64,000 nucleotides of DNA from Carallia brachiata (Eukaryota; Streptophyta; Magnoliopsida; Malpighiales; Rhizophoraceae): NCBI GenBank assembly GCA_021464245.1, contig JADCRB010000077.1:496001-560000 (forward strand), read 5' to 3'. The notes beneath the pieces were generated by a model that saw only the letters and a list, made by a program, of their open reading frames with translations, was not told where the DNA came from and did not search any database. A program made the position numbers and the translations under genes. This document shows positions 48,196 through 61,408 of the stretch, piece after piece. The number at the start of each line of letters is the position of its first letter. The first letter of the stretch is position 1.

Positions 48196-51100
48196 TCAAA
48201 ACTGGAACTGCATTTGGGGTGTGTAGCTAAGAGAATCTAGGTGAGCAGCCATGGCCTTGTTCATCGGGGGCGGTCCGCACCTCAGTATCTGCAACAATAT
48301 TGGTCTTTATTAGTCAATATTAACTATTTTTGGAAGAGAGGGTTCATCTGAGTAGCGTTTTGGGTTCTCAGAGAAAGGGGTGAAATGACTCTTCAAATCA
48401 TACCTGAATATCTGCTGCTGGTGCAGGACAGTGTGATTGAATCATTTCCTTGGTTACGAAACCGACTCCACCATCCCATCCTTCAGGGGGCTGAAATTGA
48501 CATTTTATTATATAACATACCGTAATTGTAAAAAAATAAATAAATAAATAAGTATGTTCCTATTCCAAGGGAATAATGAGAGACTAATATCCATTTTCCA
48601 CACTGGCTACAATGAACCATTTCATCCACTTAAAGAGCTTAGAAGATTGCCTAAGACTGAAGGAACAACTTGCATAGCATCCTCTTACACTTCCATTCAA
48701 AGTAAGCCATGATTAAAATAAACTAGAATGTTAACTCAAGTTGGCAGCGGGCTATAATAAAATTAATTAAGTAAAGATTTTTTTTGACCAATTAGTTGAA
48801 GACTAATTATTAGACAAATAGTTTTTGTTATACCTGCAAATGATCTTAAAAAAAAAAAGAAAAAGAAAAAGAAACAAAAGGCACACATATAAATATATAA
48901 TATTCATAACTATGTGTAAACAAAATTAATGATAATTGCAAATAGCTAAGGGTTCCTAAAAAAAAACAAACAAATTAGAAGTAAGAAGCCATACTGCATT
49001 CTAGAGTGACTAAAATGTAAGTAATATAAAAGAAAATTTGTTAACGGTTCATATGATAAATAAGAGCTAAGTACCTTTACTGTATACTAAAATGACTAAA
49101 ATAAGAGTATTGCTAAAAAAAAAAAAAAAACCCAATATGAAAATAATTGAGTAGTGATAATAGCTTGATTTTAAAAAATTTAGCTGCTTCGTTGTAGTTA
49201 TGATATTTTAGATCTTGTAAAAGGAAAATAGTTTCTCTTTATTAAGTTCTTAAGAAATTCGGTTTCATTTTAATGGTTGATTTTCTACTTGATCTCAATT
49301 TGTTATTATTGGCTAAATAGTGTCTAATAAGATGATTGATCAGTTTAAAAGAACCAATTAGTAAATATATATACACACATATGCAGAGGAAAGAGAAAGG
49401 TAATAATGCAATTTACAACCAAGGTTACTACAATGTTTTTATCTAATTTTATTACTATTAGATCCTTGTGGTTTTAATGTATAGTAATAGATTCTCCACA
49501 TTGGCCACAAAAGAAACAAGTCATCCCCTGATGAGCTTACGAAGCTTCAGAAGAAATGCCCCCCATACTTGCTATATTACGGACTTGGCTTAAATTAGCA
49601 AGAATGGAAGGGGTTGTTTAAACAAGGAACGGTTGTATCCTATTTCGACACTGCTTCGGAAGGAAAGGTGGAAGATCAGGGTAATAACCCTCCACTTGAC
49701 TACATATCAGATTCAGAATCCTTCGGAATGTAATTTGAGCCCACTCTACATAGATTTGGAGCAAAGCCCAATGTGGAACACTCAAGGGAAGATGACAGCC
49801 ATACAGGCACACTTTGCCACAGAGCTAAACCACTACACCGTCAAACAATTTTATCACTTACATATTACATATCACCATACACCCTCAACTCGACAAATTC
49901 AGAATATTTGACTATGGAAACAGCGGAAGCAAACACGTGCATAAGACACAACAATTTTCTTAATTGGTCTGTCAAGATTAATAGGAACTTTAGGTGAAGC
50001 ATTGAAACTCTTCACAAAATGGACAACAAACTCAATGGAGCACATTTTGTGATTGTGAATATCAAATAACGTAAAACAAGCCACTGATTCCTGAGAAAGT
50101 ATGCTGAGAAAGTAAAACAAGCAAACAGGAATGGCATTTCAGAGTAATTAAGCAGAGTGATACCTGATTCAAAACATAAAAGACACTGAAGCGGTTGGGA
50201 AAAGTTTTTGCAAGGCCATCCAGCGCTTCCTACAAAACACAATCAAAAATTGTGCTAATTTAATACAAATATCTTGTGTTTGCTTACCAACATTTTTACT
50301 AGTTTTCAATATTTCTCATGCACATTATTTGCATATATTGTGGAAATTTTGTCCTACTAAGAATTATACTGTCCTCTAGAAAAAATATACATGCACTACA
50401 ATTCTGTTAACCACAAAAATCAGTATTCTCAAGGCCATATACTCTGATTTCTTGTTATAAGTGCAGAACGATTGCATCAGAATCATTAATTTTACTTCTT
50501 GTGGACTCAATGCAACAATTTCTGTTTGATACATATATGCCAACAAGAGTCTTGTCTCCACAATTTCATACAATGGGCAATGCATCTGTCTTATGTACTC
50601 AATTCATGTTTCCAATTGAATCTCTCTTCTCATGTTCCTTAGCAATCTGAACATATGGCCTGGCTCTCAAAGTGCAAAAGCACAACAGACATATTTTTCT
50701 CACAGTATGCTTAACACGTTAAACATGGTACTTTAAGATGACAGCTCATTTTACAAAGGACATGACTTCTTAGCAGCTGTATAACTGTTTTCATCCAGTA
50801 AAATGCAATAGCAAATGGGATGCAATCAGTTTGATAAAGGCTTAATTACTACGCAGGACATGCGCGCGAGAGGAGAGAGAGAGAGAGAGAGAGACCTTCA
50901 AGAGGATGTCATCGTATGTGACATTCGCATATATAAGATGTATGCTGGTTTTGTCAATCGAGTTTTCTACTATGGCTCTAGTAACCTGAGGGAATAAACA
51001 AAATAAACAGAAACAGTTAATGCATCTAGAAATTGAAAAACACCGATTCTAAGATTCTAAGAGTCCTTACTTGGAACATTGGGGTGATGCCAGTGCCTCC

Positions 51101-53426
51101 AGCAAGCATCCCAAAAGCTCTAACTTGGTTGGGTTGATATTTAAATCGTCCCTAAAACGATTGTATAAGTAGACCAATCGATAAATAAATTGTCTAAGAT
51201 GAGGTAAATCAATCACACGTCCTACATGATCCGGTTCATTAAACAATACAACCAAAGACATTTACTATAAGCAGTTCAGAATGTTCTAGGAAAACAAACA
51301 GTAGGAGAAAGTCCTGCTGTTTCTGCTAGGGCCTCATATTTCAAAACAAGAAAAGTAGCAGAAAATAAACAGGAACAGCAAACTATGTTGTCGAGTTGGA
51401 TAATAGAGTGGTGTTAATAGAGGTTATATGGCAGAGCAAAGGCGCTCAAAGATTATCTCCATACTAGAAGGATGCGGGGGTGGCAAAACATTGATGGGTT
51501 ACAAACTAAAATAGGGACTGATGGTACCAAACAAATGCATGCACTTGAATTGAATGTACACAAACACTCGCAGCACGCATGACAAATACATATGCAATAT
51601 GCTTATTATCGTGTTTATGCAAGCTCATGTAAGTGCAAAGGTGCAGTGTAAACACAAAAACAATGCAAATGAGTTCTATAAATTATTCTCATAAAAAGAG
51701 CCACCCATTCAACAAAACTTATGAAAATAACCATATTTTTATTCAAATCGAGAATGTTGAACGTGTCCATCAAGATGCCAAACCCTTCTATGTGCAGTGA
51801 ATTAGATTTTTTAAACCTGCTGGAACAATAAGAGATCCAGTGACAATTGCACGTAACTCAGGAAAGGAAAAAGGCATACCTTTGGTCCCTTTACAGCCAA
51901 GTAGTCACCTTCCTGCAGTTCCCGGAAGTGGTGGGACATCCTTCCTTGCGGGTACATCTAGTCACATGAGACCATAAATTCAGGAAACTGATAATAAGAT
52001 TACAGAACCAAGCACCAGATAGCATACTCAAGAACTTAGCAACCTTTATAACCAGCTCAAAGTGTCCAAGGTCAGAATCTAAAGTTGTTGGGGTATACGG
52101 CTTGATTACTTCCTCACCAAGACTGTCCTTTCCTCTGTCGACAAAAAATTCATTCCTAGCAGTATTATTACCTATGTCATACGTAACCCATTCACAATGC
52201 ACGAACTAGCCGAATACAAAAAAGGGGAATCGGAACACACATTGGAAAAGTACAAGGCTAATCGAACCGCTTATCATACCTGCAGCTCATATGTTGACCA
52301 ATTGGTAGACCCAAAACTGAAGTGGGCGTCGGAAGAGAAAACCTGAACTTGGCCACATTATGGCTGAGTTGGGTTCGTTTAACGAGTTTGAATTCCTTGT
52401 AGTTTTCAGGGTCCAAGCAACCTATGCAGACAAGCCATTGTGCAAGCCAAGTTACAGAATACAAACAGAAGGGGACAAAACAATCTCTGAATCAACAGCA
52501 ATGACAATGCAGAAATTGAAAAGAATGAAAACAGTGAAAAGTAAACGAGCATACAAAATGACAATAAAGGAAAACCTCACCAGTTGCTACAATTTTAAGT
52601 GATAAGGATTTTTTTTCCTTTTTGAAGAACTGGGTAACTTATGAAAACACTCTCTCTGTGTACAAATAAGGTAAGACTACGTACATCAGGCCCAATACGA
52701 GAGTCACGCATACTCAGACAATCTTTTTCTATTTTTAAAAATTACATGTGTTTTTTTTGTTTTTTTTGTCTATTAAGAGGTCCGTTAGCCTGAACTATAC
52801 TATACAATTAGCTTTTCTTATTATCATAAATCTTACACTCATTCTCAGAATTAAAACTTAAAACCTCAAAAGTCATAAATTTTACTTACCGGATATAGTG
52901 TCCAGTGTGAATTACATGTGTTATTCACAAATCACAACATTAAAAAAAAAAAAAAAAAAAAAAAACCATATGTCCTGCTTCCTGACCAGTGAAACTGTCG
53001 TGTATATTTTCCTGATATAAAAATAAAAAAAAAAAAACTCACTCGAAATTCCACTTCTTCTCACTCAAATGTCCATAAGCCAACATCAAATTCTGAAGGC
53101 ATTGACCCATTGGAAAAATACCCATTTATGATACGAAAACAATCAGTTAGAAAACTCCCAGAATATTGAATAATCTTAAAACTACCCATTTAGGATTAAA
53201 TCATATACAACGAAAATAATCGGACGAACCAAAAAGCATCATCAGAAATTGAAAGAGAAAGAGACAAAAACAAAAAAAAAAAAACAAAAAAGAAAGAACC
53301 TTTGTGTTTGGATTTGGAGGAGGTGACGTAGAAATAATAGTAGGCAGTGGCAGCGCCGATGGTGACGAGAGCCACGGCGATGCTTATCATCTCCGTTCTG
53401 TGTGTTTGTATGATATTATTCTCCAT
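48196..53426 (-). CDS. CBR1: NADH-cytochrome b5 reductase (CBR1 type), 9 exons
   Basis: Minus-strand exons 53426-53300, 52421-52280, 52134-52044, 51957-51880, 51151-51071, 50985-50896, 50229-50164, 48490-48404 and 48288-48196 join cleanly into 284 residues (Arabidopsis CBR1: 281). The N terminus has one membrane segment ([20 protein letters not shown]) that anchors the enzyme in the ER membrane. FAD contacts lie in [11 protein letters not shown], the phosphate loop in [10 protein letters not shown], and the NADH-binding end in [12 protein letters not shown], finishing QMQFQF. The enzyme passes electrons from NADH to cytochrome b5 for fatty-acid desaturases and hydroxylases. The start at 53426 gives a 12-residue extension before a second Met; either could be used. 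Intron 7 (48491-50163) is 1.7 kb with no gene inside. No frame errors. Confidence 0.95.
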
Positions 53427-54030
53427 TCTTTCTATTTTCCTTATTTCTTCTTCCTTTCTTCTTCTTCTTCTTCTTCTCCTGGTCCACCAGAAAAATGGAA
53501 CGTGGTGAACGAAAGCGAGAAAGTAAAAGATGAGGCAGATTCAAAAGGACACTTGAATTTGATCTTTGCAAAGAAAGTGAATCGTAGAGAAAGGGTTCAT
53601 CCCAAGTTTTGTGGTACTTTGAAATTATTTATTAGTCCTAATGGGCACTGGGTTAAATATTGTGCTCTCATATATATTTTTGATTTTGAGTTTAAGTTGT
53701 ATTATTAAAATTTTTTATAAATAGAGTAGCACGTAAAATTTTATAATAAATTCTAAGAATTAGTATATAAAATATTATTAATTTTATTTAAAATAATAAA
53801 CTTAATACTAATTATAAAAATATTAAATTTAATATTAACTAAATTAATAAATATAATATATAATAATTTTATATGAATAAAATAGCTTCGATGAGCGATT
53901 TATAAGAATATATTTGTTTTGATAATAATAATGATATAAATCAATGTTATATTATTAAAATAGATAAATTCTATTTAAAAAATTTTACAACGTATTAGAT
54001 TTATTATTTTCCATAAAATTAGTATTAAAT

Positions 54031-54640
54031 TTAAGGTTATTATCAAAAAATAGCATCACTTTTACGTTTTTTTTAACAAATCTAGCACCATCTTTAAAAA
54101 TTAACAAATTTAGCACAATTTAATTATTTTCTTACAAATCTAACACAATATTTAACAATTAACAAATTTATGGCATTTTAATTATTTTTTAACAAATTTA
54201 GCACACTGTCAGTTAAAAATAATTAATTAAAAGTAACTGAATCCTTTAATATACAGATATGACACATTTACGTTTTAAATTTAGTATAGTTTAAAACTCT
54301 CAAATGTATTTGTGCATATTGGAGATTCGATTATTTTTAACTGATAGTGTTAAATTTGTTAAAAAATAATTAAACGTCAAAATATAGTACAGTTTAAAAC
54401 GTCTAAATGTCATATGTGCATGTGTGCATACTAGATATTCGATTATTTTTAACTGACAATACATTAACTTTGTTAAAAAATAATTAAACTGTACTAAATT
54501 TATTAATTGTTAAAAGTTGTACTAGATTTATAAAAAAATAATTAAATTGTACTAGATTTATTAGTTTTTAAAGGTGGTATTAAATTTGTAAAAAAAACGT
54601 AAAAGTGGTGCTATTTTTTTTATAATAACCCTTAAATTTA
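54031..54640. mobile_element. Fold-back element with about 190-bp inverted arms
   Basis: Left arm: TTAAGGTTATTATCAAAAAA, then TAGCATCACTTTTACG, AACAAATCTAGCACCA and a series of AACAAATTTAGCACAATTTA-like units. Minus-strand right arm: TTAAGGGTTATTATAAAAAA, TAGCACCACTTTTACG, ACAAATTTAATACCACC and the same units. The arms hold three or four internal repeats of AATTAACAAATTTAGCAC. The central 200 bases carry TTAAAACTCTCAAATGTA and TTTAAAACGTCTAAATGTC repeats. No coding capacity. Confidence 0.65.
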
Positions 54641-54699
54641 TTACTTTTTAAAGTTGATGCTAAATTTGCCGTGATTTTATAATTCAAACACATTGACAG

Positions 54700-54790
54700 T
54701 ATCCCAGTATGTGAGAAATTAAAGGTTCGAACTCTTAATCTCTCTGACTGTTTTTCCTTCTCCTAACCAATTGTTTTAGGTTTAAGAAAG
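54700..54790 (-). mobile_element. Possible tRNA-derived SINE remnant
   Basis: The minus strand has CAATTGGTTAGGAGAAG (A-box-like) and, about 30 bases on, AGAGTTCGAACCTTTAAT (B-box-like). No cloverleaf can be drawn with confidence, so a tRNA gene is unlikely. Confidence 0.3.
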
Positions 54791-55721
54791 TTCATAAAAA
54801 AATTAATACTAAAATTATTATTTTAATTAAAATTAATGATAATTTTTGTATATTAATCTAAACTATAAAATAAAAGCAATACTAGCACTTCTAAACTTCC
54901 ACGAACTTGAAAAAGAAAATTTTATTTAGTGTTTTCGATTGTCTTGTGAAGTTATGCGTTGGAAATCTTGTAAAAATATTTAGTGAGGTTAAATATAAAT
55001 TTGCTGTATTAAAATTGTGGGTGTAAATTGATGATTTTTGTTAAATTTTGAGAATATACAAAATTAATTGTTTAGTGTAGCAGTTTTTATAATAAACCTG
55101 CACAACCTTTTTTAGGGGTCTAAAGGATGCCACCCTCTGTCCTATTTTGGTCACAAAGATAAATCTAAGAATATTTTTATACGATTTATTGAACTATCTT
55201 AAGCGATAAAAAAAAAATAATAAACAGTAGAAATCAACTTTAGTAGGGACTTTACAAATTGAGATCCGACAATTGTCAAAAAGAAGACAATTTTATTGGG
55301 AAAAATTTTAGACATTGAAGAGAAATCAAGAACTTAGAGTTTTTAATTTTATCAATGTTATAATTGAAAAAGTCAGCAGATTGAGTTAGGATAGCTATAA
55401 TGATTATAAATTTAAGATTCATTTAACATTAATAATTATGAATACAAAATGTGTATATTTTATATATATACATATTTTTACAGAAATTAAAAATTACTTA
55501 AAAAAATTAAATAAATATATACATTCATTCGATATAATGTCGATCTTGCATCAATAATGTGTCAAATCACATAAAATAAAACTCACCATGATTTCAAGAC
55601 CCAAAAGTGAATTTGAGCAGCACAAGGATTTCAAGACTCATCACCAAAAAAAATTACAACTAAGCGGATACAATTTGTTTCTTGGGAATTTGGAGAGTAA
55701 CAATATGGACAGATTGGATTT

Positions 55722-58674
55722 TTAGCTTGTGCTTTGGTTGCTCTCAGTTGGGCTGATTGTTGTTTCTGTGGCATCATATTCATCTTGTTGTTTGCTGGTA
55801 GCCTCCACACTCTCAATCTTTGAGGCACGAAACATTGCCAGATGAGTATCCCCTAGAGCAATGGAAGAACAATTAAACAAGTTTGATAAAGACCTTATTA
55901 ATTAATATATGATGATATATATATTATATATATATATATAAAGCTCAAACATAACAAACACAAAAAACATGCGGCTATGAAACTTGAGGTTTAAATATTC
56001 GACCAGGCTTGTTAAAAAGATTTGATTTCTTATTATATGAAACATCTAACATTGGTCATTTAGTGACTCGTATTTGTTATTCACACCAGCCAACATTTGT
56101 CATTCACCTGGTGAGACTCAAATTTGAAACTTTTAGTTATCGTAACAACTCCAGTACCATTGACCTACAGCCCATTGGTACCGGCTAGCTTCATTTTTCA
56201 AACAAAATTCTTTCAGCTGATGTTATAACATTAGAGGTCTGATGGATGCACATATTATCAACGAGACAGTCAATCTCCATGACAGATACAGCAGATGATT
56301 TGAATAAAATTAATAAGTGGGAATGCATATACAATGATTAAGAGCCTTTTCTAGCACATGCTGCTTAAATGCTGCTCATAAGCTTGATGCTTCTCCCATT
56401 TATTTCCCAATCAGAAATAACAGCTACTGTAGTCCCTTTCTGTTATGGTACTTTGTTAATACGCAGTATTTCCACTATTAATAATCATTCATGTTTTCCA
56501 CTACAGCCTACACGGAAAAGACGAGGCAAAACACAAACACAAAGTAATAATTTAGATTAAGATTAAGTTGTTACCGAATGTGATGCAACTTCCAGAAGAT
56601 ACAGCAGCTACAACTCCGGGTCTTAGCCGCTTATCATTGATGAATGTCCCATTAGTACTGTCCAAATCAGTGACCAATAGACTTCCTTCTTTCTTCTGAA
56701 TTCGGGCATGCAGACCAGATACTGTGAGGTTTGGAAAGGAGAGGTGTGATCAATATAAAGGCATTGTGTGTACATTAAACCAAAAAATGTCGAAAGGGAA
56801 ATCGGATGAATAATTTTACAGCTTCACTTAACAACAATTACTAGTAAGTGACTCCAAAGAGAGAAATGAGAGAATACGCAGATCACAATCTGAAAGGTCA
56901 TTGAGATTTTAAACAATACGAAAGATGAAAAATGGTTTCCAATCCATTATCCAAAGATTGCTAGTCTGATGGCCATTTCCAGTGCACATAGGTCATAATC
57001 AACAGTTACAAGTAGCTGTTAAATTATAAGAAGCACAATAGTGAAGCAGCTAAAGATTATATTGTTTTTTGAAGAGTGAATCACCTGTTGCAACTGGAAT
57101 TACCATGTCTGCCTTCTCGGGAAGGCGGCCAACAGTCACCTCACTCTAGATTCAAGGATAAACAGTAAAAAAAAACTGCTGGTCAAGTGATTTGCACTTG
57201 AATTATATGAATCTTTATAAGAAGGCATTAGAACTCACAGAAGCAATTTCAAACGTGCCTGGCATCTCAACCTTATAACCTATATGTCTTGAGTCTCCAT
57301 CACCTGTAAACTTATCAGCACATGAATTGGATTTGGGTTATTAGAAACAAAGTTTTCTTTAAAAAAAAAAAAACGTAAAGTAAGATATTAAATTTGATGA
57401 CCATGGCAGATGATTTTGTAAAAACATCATCCAGGAGCAAGACACAGATAATAGATAGATGCCAAATATACAATACAGCATACAATCTTTAGCAGTGCAC
57501 GTTACAGTCTTCACAAGTTTATAAGATTTCATATCATTACTTGACATTGTCCTACACTTTTCTACCTTTTCAATTACATAAACCAGGTGATTCTTGAAAC
57601 AGATTTGAAGCTAGTTTTTGAAGCTCTACAAGGCCCTACTAGCAAATGGGCGTGGGAGTTCTACACTATTTTAGGAGATATCAAAGCTGCTTTATCTTTT
57701 GTTGCCATGTGTACAATTTGTCTTATTTCTAGAAAGGCTAACCAACCAATGGATTGGGTTGCCAGACAATCCAGGGTTCATCATCTATCTTGTGGATTGG
57801 ATGAGCAACTCCCGGTTGAGTTGGCAGGGCTACTTTGTATTGATCTCCCTTAGCAATCAAATGATACGGTTTATGTCGAAAAAAATTGCATAAACCAACA
57901 CATACCGCCAAGCCATTAATCCAGACAATCGTTTCCTTAAGATCAAGTTCTGTATGCTGATTCACATTCTGCATATGCCCAATTGTTATGTCAAAATTGT
58001 GTAATTGAGTTAGTTAGAAAATCCCATATAATAAAAATGATCCTTTCATAATTTTTTACCCCTGAGAACCTTTTGGAGGAATATACCAAAACGTTAGTGC
58101 CAAATTCTCTAAATATAAAGCAACACTACATTAGTTTTGCAATAGATCACTTGCGGAAATCAGTGATCCAAGGAGTTACACTTCCAAGCTTGATCAAAGG
58201 GTTACTAACTTTTCTAAGCTCAAGCTTCATTTTTGCACTATAAGGTGACAAGATACAAAAATGGCACTAGCATAACCCAGTTGTCCTCATCCAGTTTTGT
58301 TAATGCAGCAAATCACTTTTTTTAGCACTAAAAATTTCAATAATTTCCTCTTCCAAAGTCACATCGACATGGTTTCCAAAAAAGAAAAGAGAAGATTCCC
58401 ACTGACCAACAGGTACAAGAAGCCATCTTTCTTCAACCCCAGAGTCAGAGGATGTGTTTTCATTCTCAGAAGAAGCTTGTAGCACTCCAAGACTCCTCTG
58501 CCTACTCGCTTTGATCCTAACTCCTTTCAGCTGTGTGCAGAGGACTTTAGAAGATCTCCAAGAGATTGAATTTAGAGGTAAAAGAGAGGCTTTAGAATGA
58601 AAGATGGTTGGTGACAGTGACTTTGAGCAGCCTGGAATCTTGGCTTGGGAAAGGGTGTGGGTGGCTACATCCAT
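55722..58674 (-). CDS. FHA-domain protein, plastid-targeted (At2g21530-like), 5 exons
   Basis: Minus-strand exons 58674-58407, 57303-57239, 57145-57085, 56721-56575 and 55852-55722 join in phase to 223 residues. The first 75 or so residues are Ser/Lys-rich without acidic runs, as in chloroplast transit peptides. The FHA domain spans about residues 100-195 and shows the usual core: VTVGRLPEKADMVI (the GR of strand 3), VSGLHARIQKK (the SxxH), VTDLDSTNGTFINDKRL (the NG turn) and CITFGDTHLAMF. FHA domains bind phosphothreonine. The C-terminal tail is Glu/Thr/Ser-rich. The partner and exact role are unknown to me. Intron 1 (57304-58406) contains an antisense LINE-type RNase H remnant. Confidence 0.93.
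57563..57853 (+). pseudogene. RNase H-like remnant of a non-LTR retrotransposon in FHA intron 1
   Basis: The plus-strand frame reads VILETDLKLVFEALQGPTSK, then WEFYTILGDIK, RKANQPMDWVARQSR and a stop at 57851. This matches the RVT_3/RNase H-like tail of plant LINE (L1-type) polyproteins, including the E-T-D catalytic-Asp motif and the R-x-A-N...A-D-W-V-A pattern with D changed context (PMDWVARQ). Only the C-terminal third of the RNase H domain is left, oriented opposite to the host gene. Confidence 0.6.
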
Positions 58675-59752
58675 TTGTGCAATAAAGTTTGCGTGTTAAG
58701 TCTGCTACAGGAGAGTACAAAATGTAAGCTGTCTAACTTTAAAGGGTTGGACTTTGGAAACTCAAGAGTGGAAAACTTGTGGCAGACATTTAATGTTCTC
58801 ACTAAGATATGGATAAACAACTCAAGTTGTTTTATTTGGCTTTCACCTTTTTGTGTTGCTTTTTCTGAGTAAATCAAACATATTCCATGGATAACCAAGC
58901 CACGTTTTGCTTTTCAGACCAAAATTAGAAGTACCTGAGTGAGAACTGGCAAGAAAATACACTTTTTAAACACTTTTTTTTCTGGGTTGAATTGGAAATG
59001 AATTTACCTTATATATACAATTATAGATCCTGGTATAATGGAAAACTTAGTCTAATATCACTCAAAAATTATAGTGTGAGACCCTTGTGCACCGGACACA
59101 AACCCACATAAATTAATTGACAAGCATTAAGTATTTTTTCAATTGTCACATATGTTTAATTCTTTAAGAAATATAATTTTTGGTAATGAAAATTGTATAA
59201 GTTATTTGCTCACACAAAAATTACAAGGGCAATTTCACAATACTAGCAAATTCTATCTACGAAAGGGCACAATTTTGTTACCGAATTGGTAATTGGATTC
59301 CATGATTTGTTATTTCCCGGTTGGTCTGGTCTCTTGCCTACATGCAGAGATCTTAAGAAGTAGTTTGCCTAGTAAACTTTATTATGGTCAGTAGTTTTTC
59401 CACCTTTAAATTCTTAAGAAATTAAGCACCAAGAACACCGAGGATTTGCAGATCATAATTTTCAGCCACTCCACGTCCAGATAGGTATGTACCATCAACA
59501 TAACAAACACCAAAGAGAAAAACTGGCAACTTGGACCCTTCAATTGCCCTATGTTTAAATGCCAACAGCACAAATGTTTGATCCTTAATCGTCACAAACT
59601 TGCATTGTTCAACATTGTTGGAAGTACTTCAACAGGCATAATGGCAGCAAAATGATGTGTTCCACCCCTTAAAAACTAGAAAACCATACACAAGCTAGTT
59701 GCGAGGAGACAAGCTCCAGTGTGTATGCATAATCCACCAATCCATCTATCTC
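58675..59752. other. Intergenic, FHA-gene promoter
   Basis: Lies between the FHA start and the RPB12 stop, both on the minus strand. No coding feature seen. The segment at 58675-58900 has open frames on both strands, with no family. Confidence 0.45.
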
Positions 59753-61230
59753 TCAGCGCGCCTCATACTGAACAACTGCAAAGCAAAAAATGTTCATCTC
59801 AAACCAAGTTCGAGAGGACAAAAATAGACCAGGAAAAAGAATGGTAGAAGAAATACAATAAGGAAAAGGACACTATAATTATTGGCCCAATCTGCATTTC
59901 CTAGATTCGGCGTACCTTAGCAAGTAGCATCATGTAACCCCAAAAGTAGAAGAAGTTTGAACCAATTCAAGCATTTTGGAGCAAAATATGCATGCATTGA
60001 AATGGATCAATTTAGGCAATGTGTAATTTTATTGTTCTGCACATGTCAATGGAATGTGGCAACAGTGCCTTGCAAAGAAAATCTATTAGAATCTTTCACC
60101 CATTAGGAAATACTTTTTAGTACCACTGCCTTTGCCTTGGAAGTTAATTTCCCTCTCTGAAGACAAATCGAGTGAGAAGTTTACCACTGCCTTTGCCTTG
60201 GAAGTTAATTTCCCACTTTGAAGACAAATCGAGTGAGAAGTTTCACTATTACACTACTTAAATGTGCCATTCTTGATGCTTACATGTGAAGCTACAGGTG
60301 CATCTTGTGAAGGCGTTTCCAATTTAGATGACACAGATGAAATTTAAAGACTGTGCCATTCACCAAATCCTAGTGCACAAATTTGAAAGACTATCTACAG
60401 CTAGACGAGATATCTGATAATATTAAGCAGAGGTGATTGATAACGATCATGCAGCTATCTAACCATACGGGGTTCATATTAAAGAAGCTAAGTAGCATCT
60501 CAGGGTACCACAGGAAAACCAAAACACGTTAAAAAGTTCAGAATCAAGTCCAAACAAGAGTATATGCTTCCCACAAAAGCTACAAAAAAAAGAAATATAT
60601 CGTCATCAAAAGCCTCAAACAATTGTACAAACAAGCAGCTCATTCAATAAGCAGGCCTCTAAGAACAATCGACTCTGTTTAAACCCATAATCATATCAAG
60701 AAAACACCTAAACACCCAATGCGTGATAGATGAATTCACACAAAGTAGAAAAGAACATAAATAGGAAAAAGCTTGATATTCCAACAAATTTTCGCAAACA
60801 TGCAGACAAATAAAATATGAATGGGAAACAAATTACAACACAGAGGTGGAAAAGGGAAATCTTACTTCGGCGGGTGCGCTTCTTGTAGAGAATACGGTAA
60901 CCACACTCGCGGCACTGAATGACATCCCCAGGCTTCAAAGTGTTCTCCATTCCACAATCTACAGCACCAAAATTCAACAATCTCAATTTTCTACTATCAT
61001 TTACCCAGGTGTTCCAATGCACCCAGGTGTTCTCAATGCACGAGGCTCCCACACTGTGGGTCTAGGGAAGTGTCTATTACCATTCACTTATCATCCAAAA
61101 TATTTACCTATTACTCTACTACAAGTCTATAAGTATAAGCAGAAGAAGGATCCAATCATAGAAAATAATGACATTTATTCAAACACAGACCTCCACAGAT
61201 GTAGCTCACAGGCTCTGGTTGAGGATCCAT
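59753..61230 (-). CDS. NRPB12: DNA-directed RNA polymerases I/II/III subunit RPB12 (RPABC4), 3 exons
   Basis: Minus-strand exons 61230-61191, 60958-60866 and 59775-59753 join to exactly 51 residues, the length of Arabidopsis NRPB12. The protein starts [16 protein letters not shown] and continues [20 protein letters not shown] to YKKRTRR and IVQYEAR. The CX2C...CX2C zinc ribbon (Cys 12, 15 and the CREC pair) is intact. It is a small shared subunit of all nuclear RNA polymerases, needed for assembly. The last exon is only 23 bases and is separated by a 1.09-kb intron; its reading (TTGTTCAGTATGAGG) restores the invariant C terminus, so I trust it. Confidence 0.96.
60121..60242. repeat. Two-copy 61-bp tandem duplication in RPB12 intron 2
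   Basis: TACCACTGCCTTTGCCTTGG ... GAGTGAGAAGTT occurs at 60121 and again at 60182 with only a few changes (CCCTCTCT versus CCCACTTT). Confidence 0.9.
61000..61075. repeat. Fragment of SINE 3' tail in RPB12 intron 1
   Basis: CAATGCACGAGGCTCCCACA followed by CTGTGGGTCTAGGGAAG matches the end of the SINE-like copy at 32500-32650. Just before it, ACCCAGGTGTTCCAATGC and ACCCAGGTGTTCTCAATGC form a small direct duplication. Confidence 0.5.
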
Positions 61231-61408
61231 CTTAGATTTCTCTGACAACCTGTAATTGGGAAACAGACAAAACCCTAATTCAGACAAAAAGAGATAGCCA
61301 CAAGACAAAAACAAATATACCCAATTCCTGAGACACCCACGTCCAATCTAAAACGTTACAACCCAAAACATCCTACAACAGCGAAGCTCCTGTAAGAAGT
61401 AATGAAGC

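Larger units (their letters stand above)
53427..55721. other. Intergenic, CBR1 promoter and FHA-gene 3' flank
   Basis: A CTTCTTCTTCTTCTT run lies at about 53458-53475, within or near the CBR1 leader. The rest is AT-rich and is dominated by a fold-back element, listed separately. No other gene seen. Confidence 0.45.

Noticed and set aside
49633..49911. 92-residue plus-strand frame in CBR1 intron 7
   Set aside because: Lies wholly in an intron of a well-supported gene on the other strand; no recognised motif.
54700..54790. A tRNA gene on the minus strand (A- and B-box-like motifs)
   Set aside because: No acceptor stem or anticodon arm could be paired; more like a SINE remnant.
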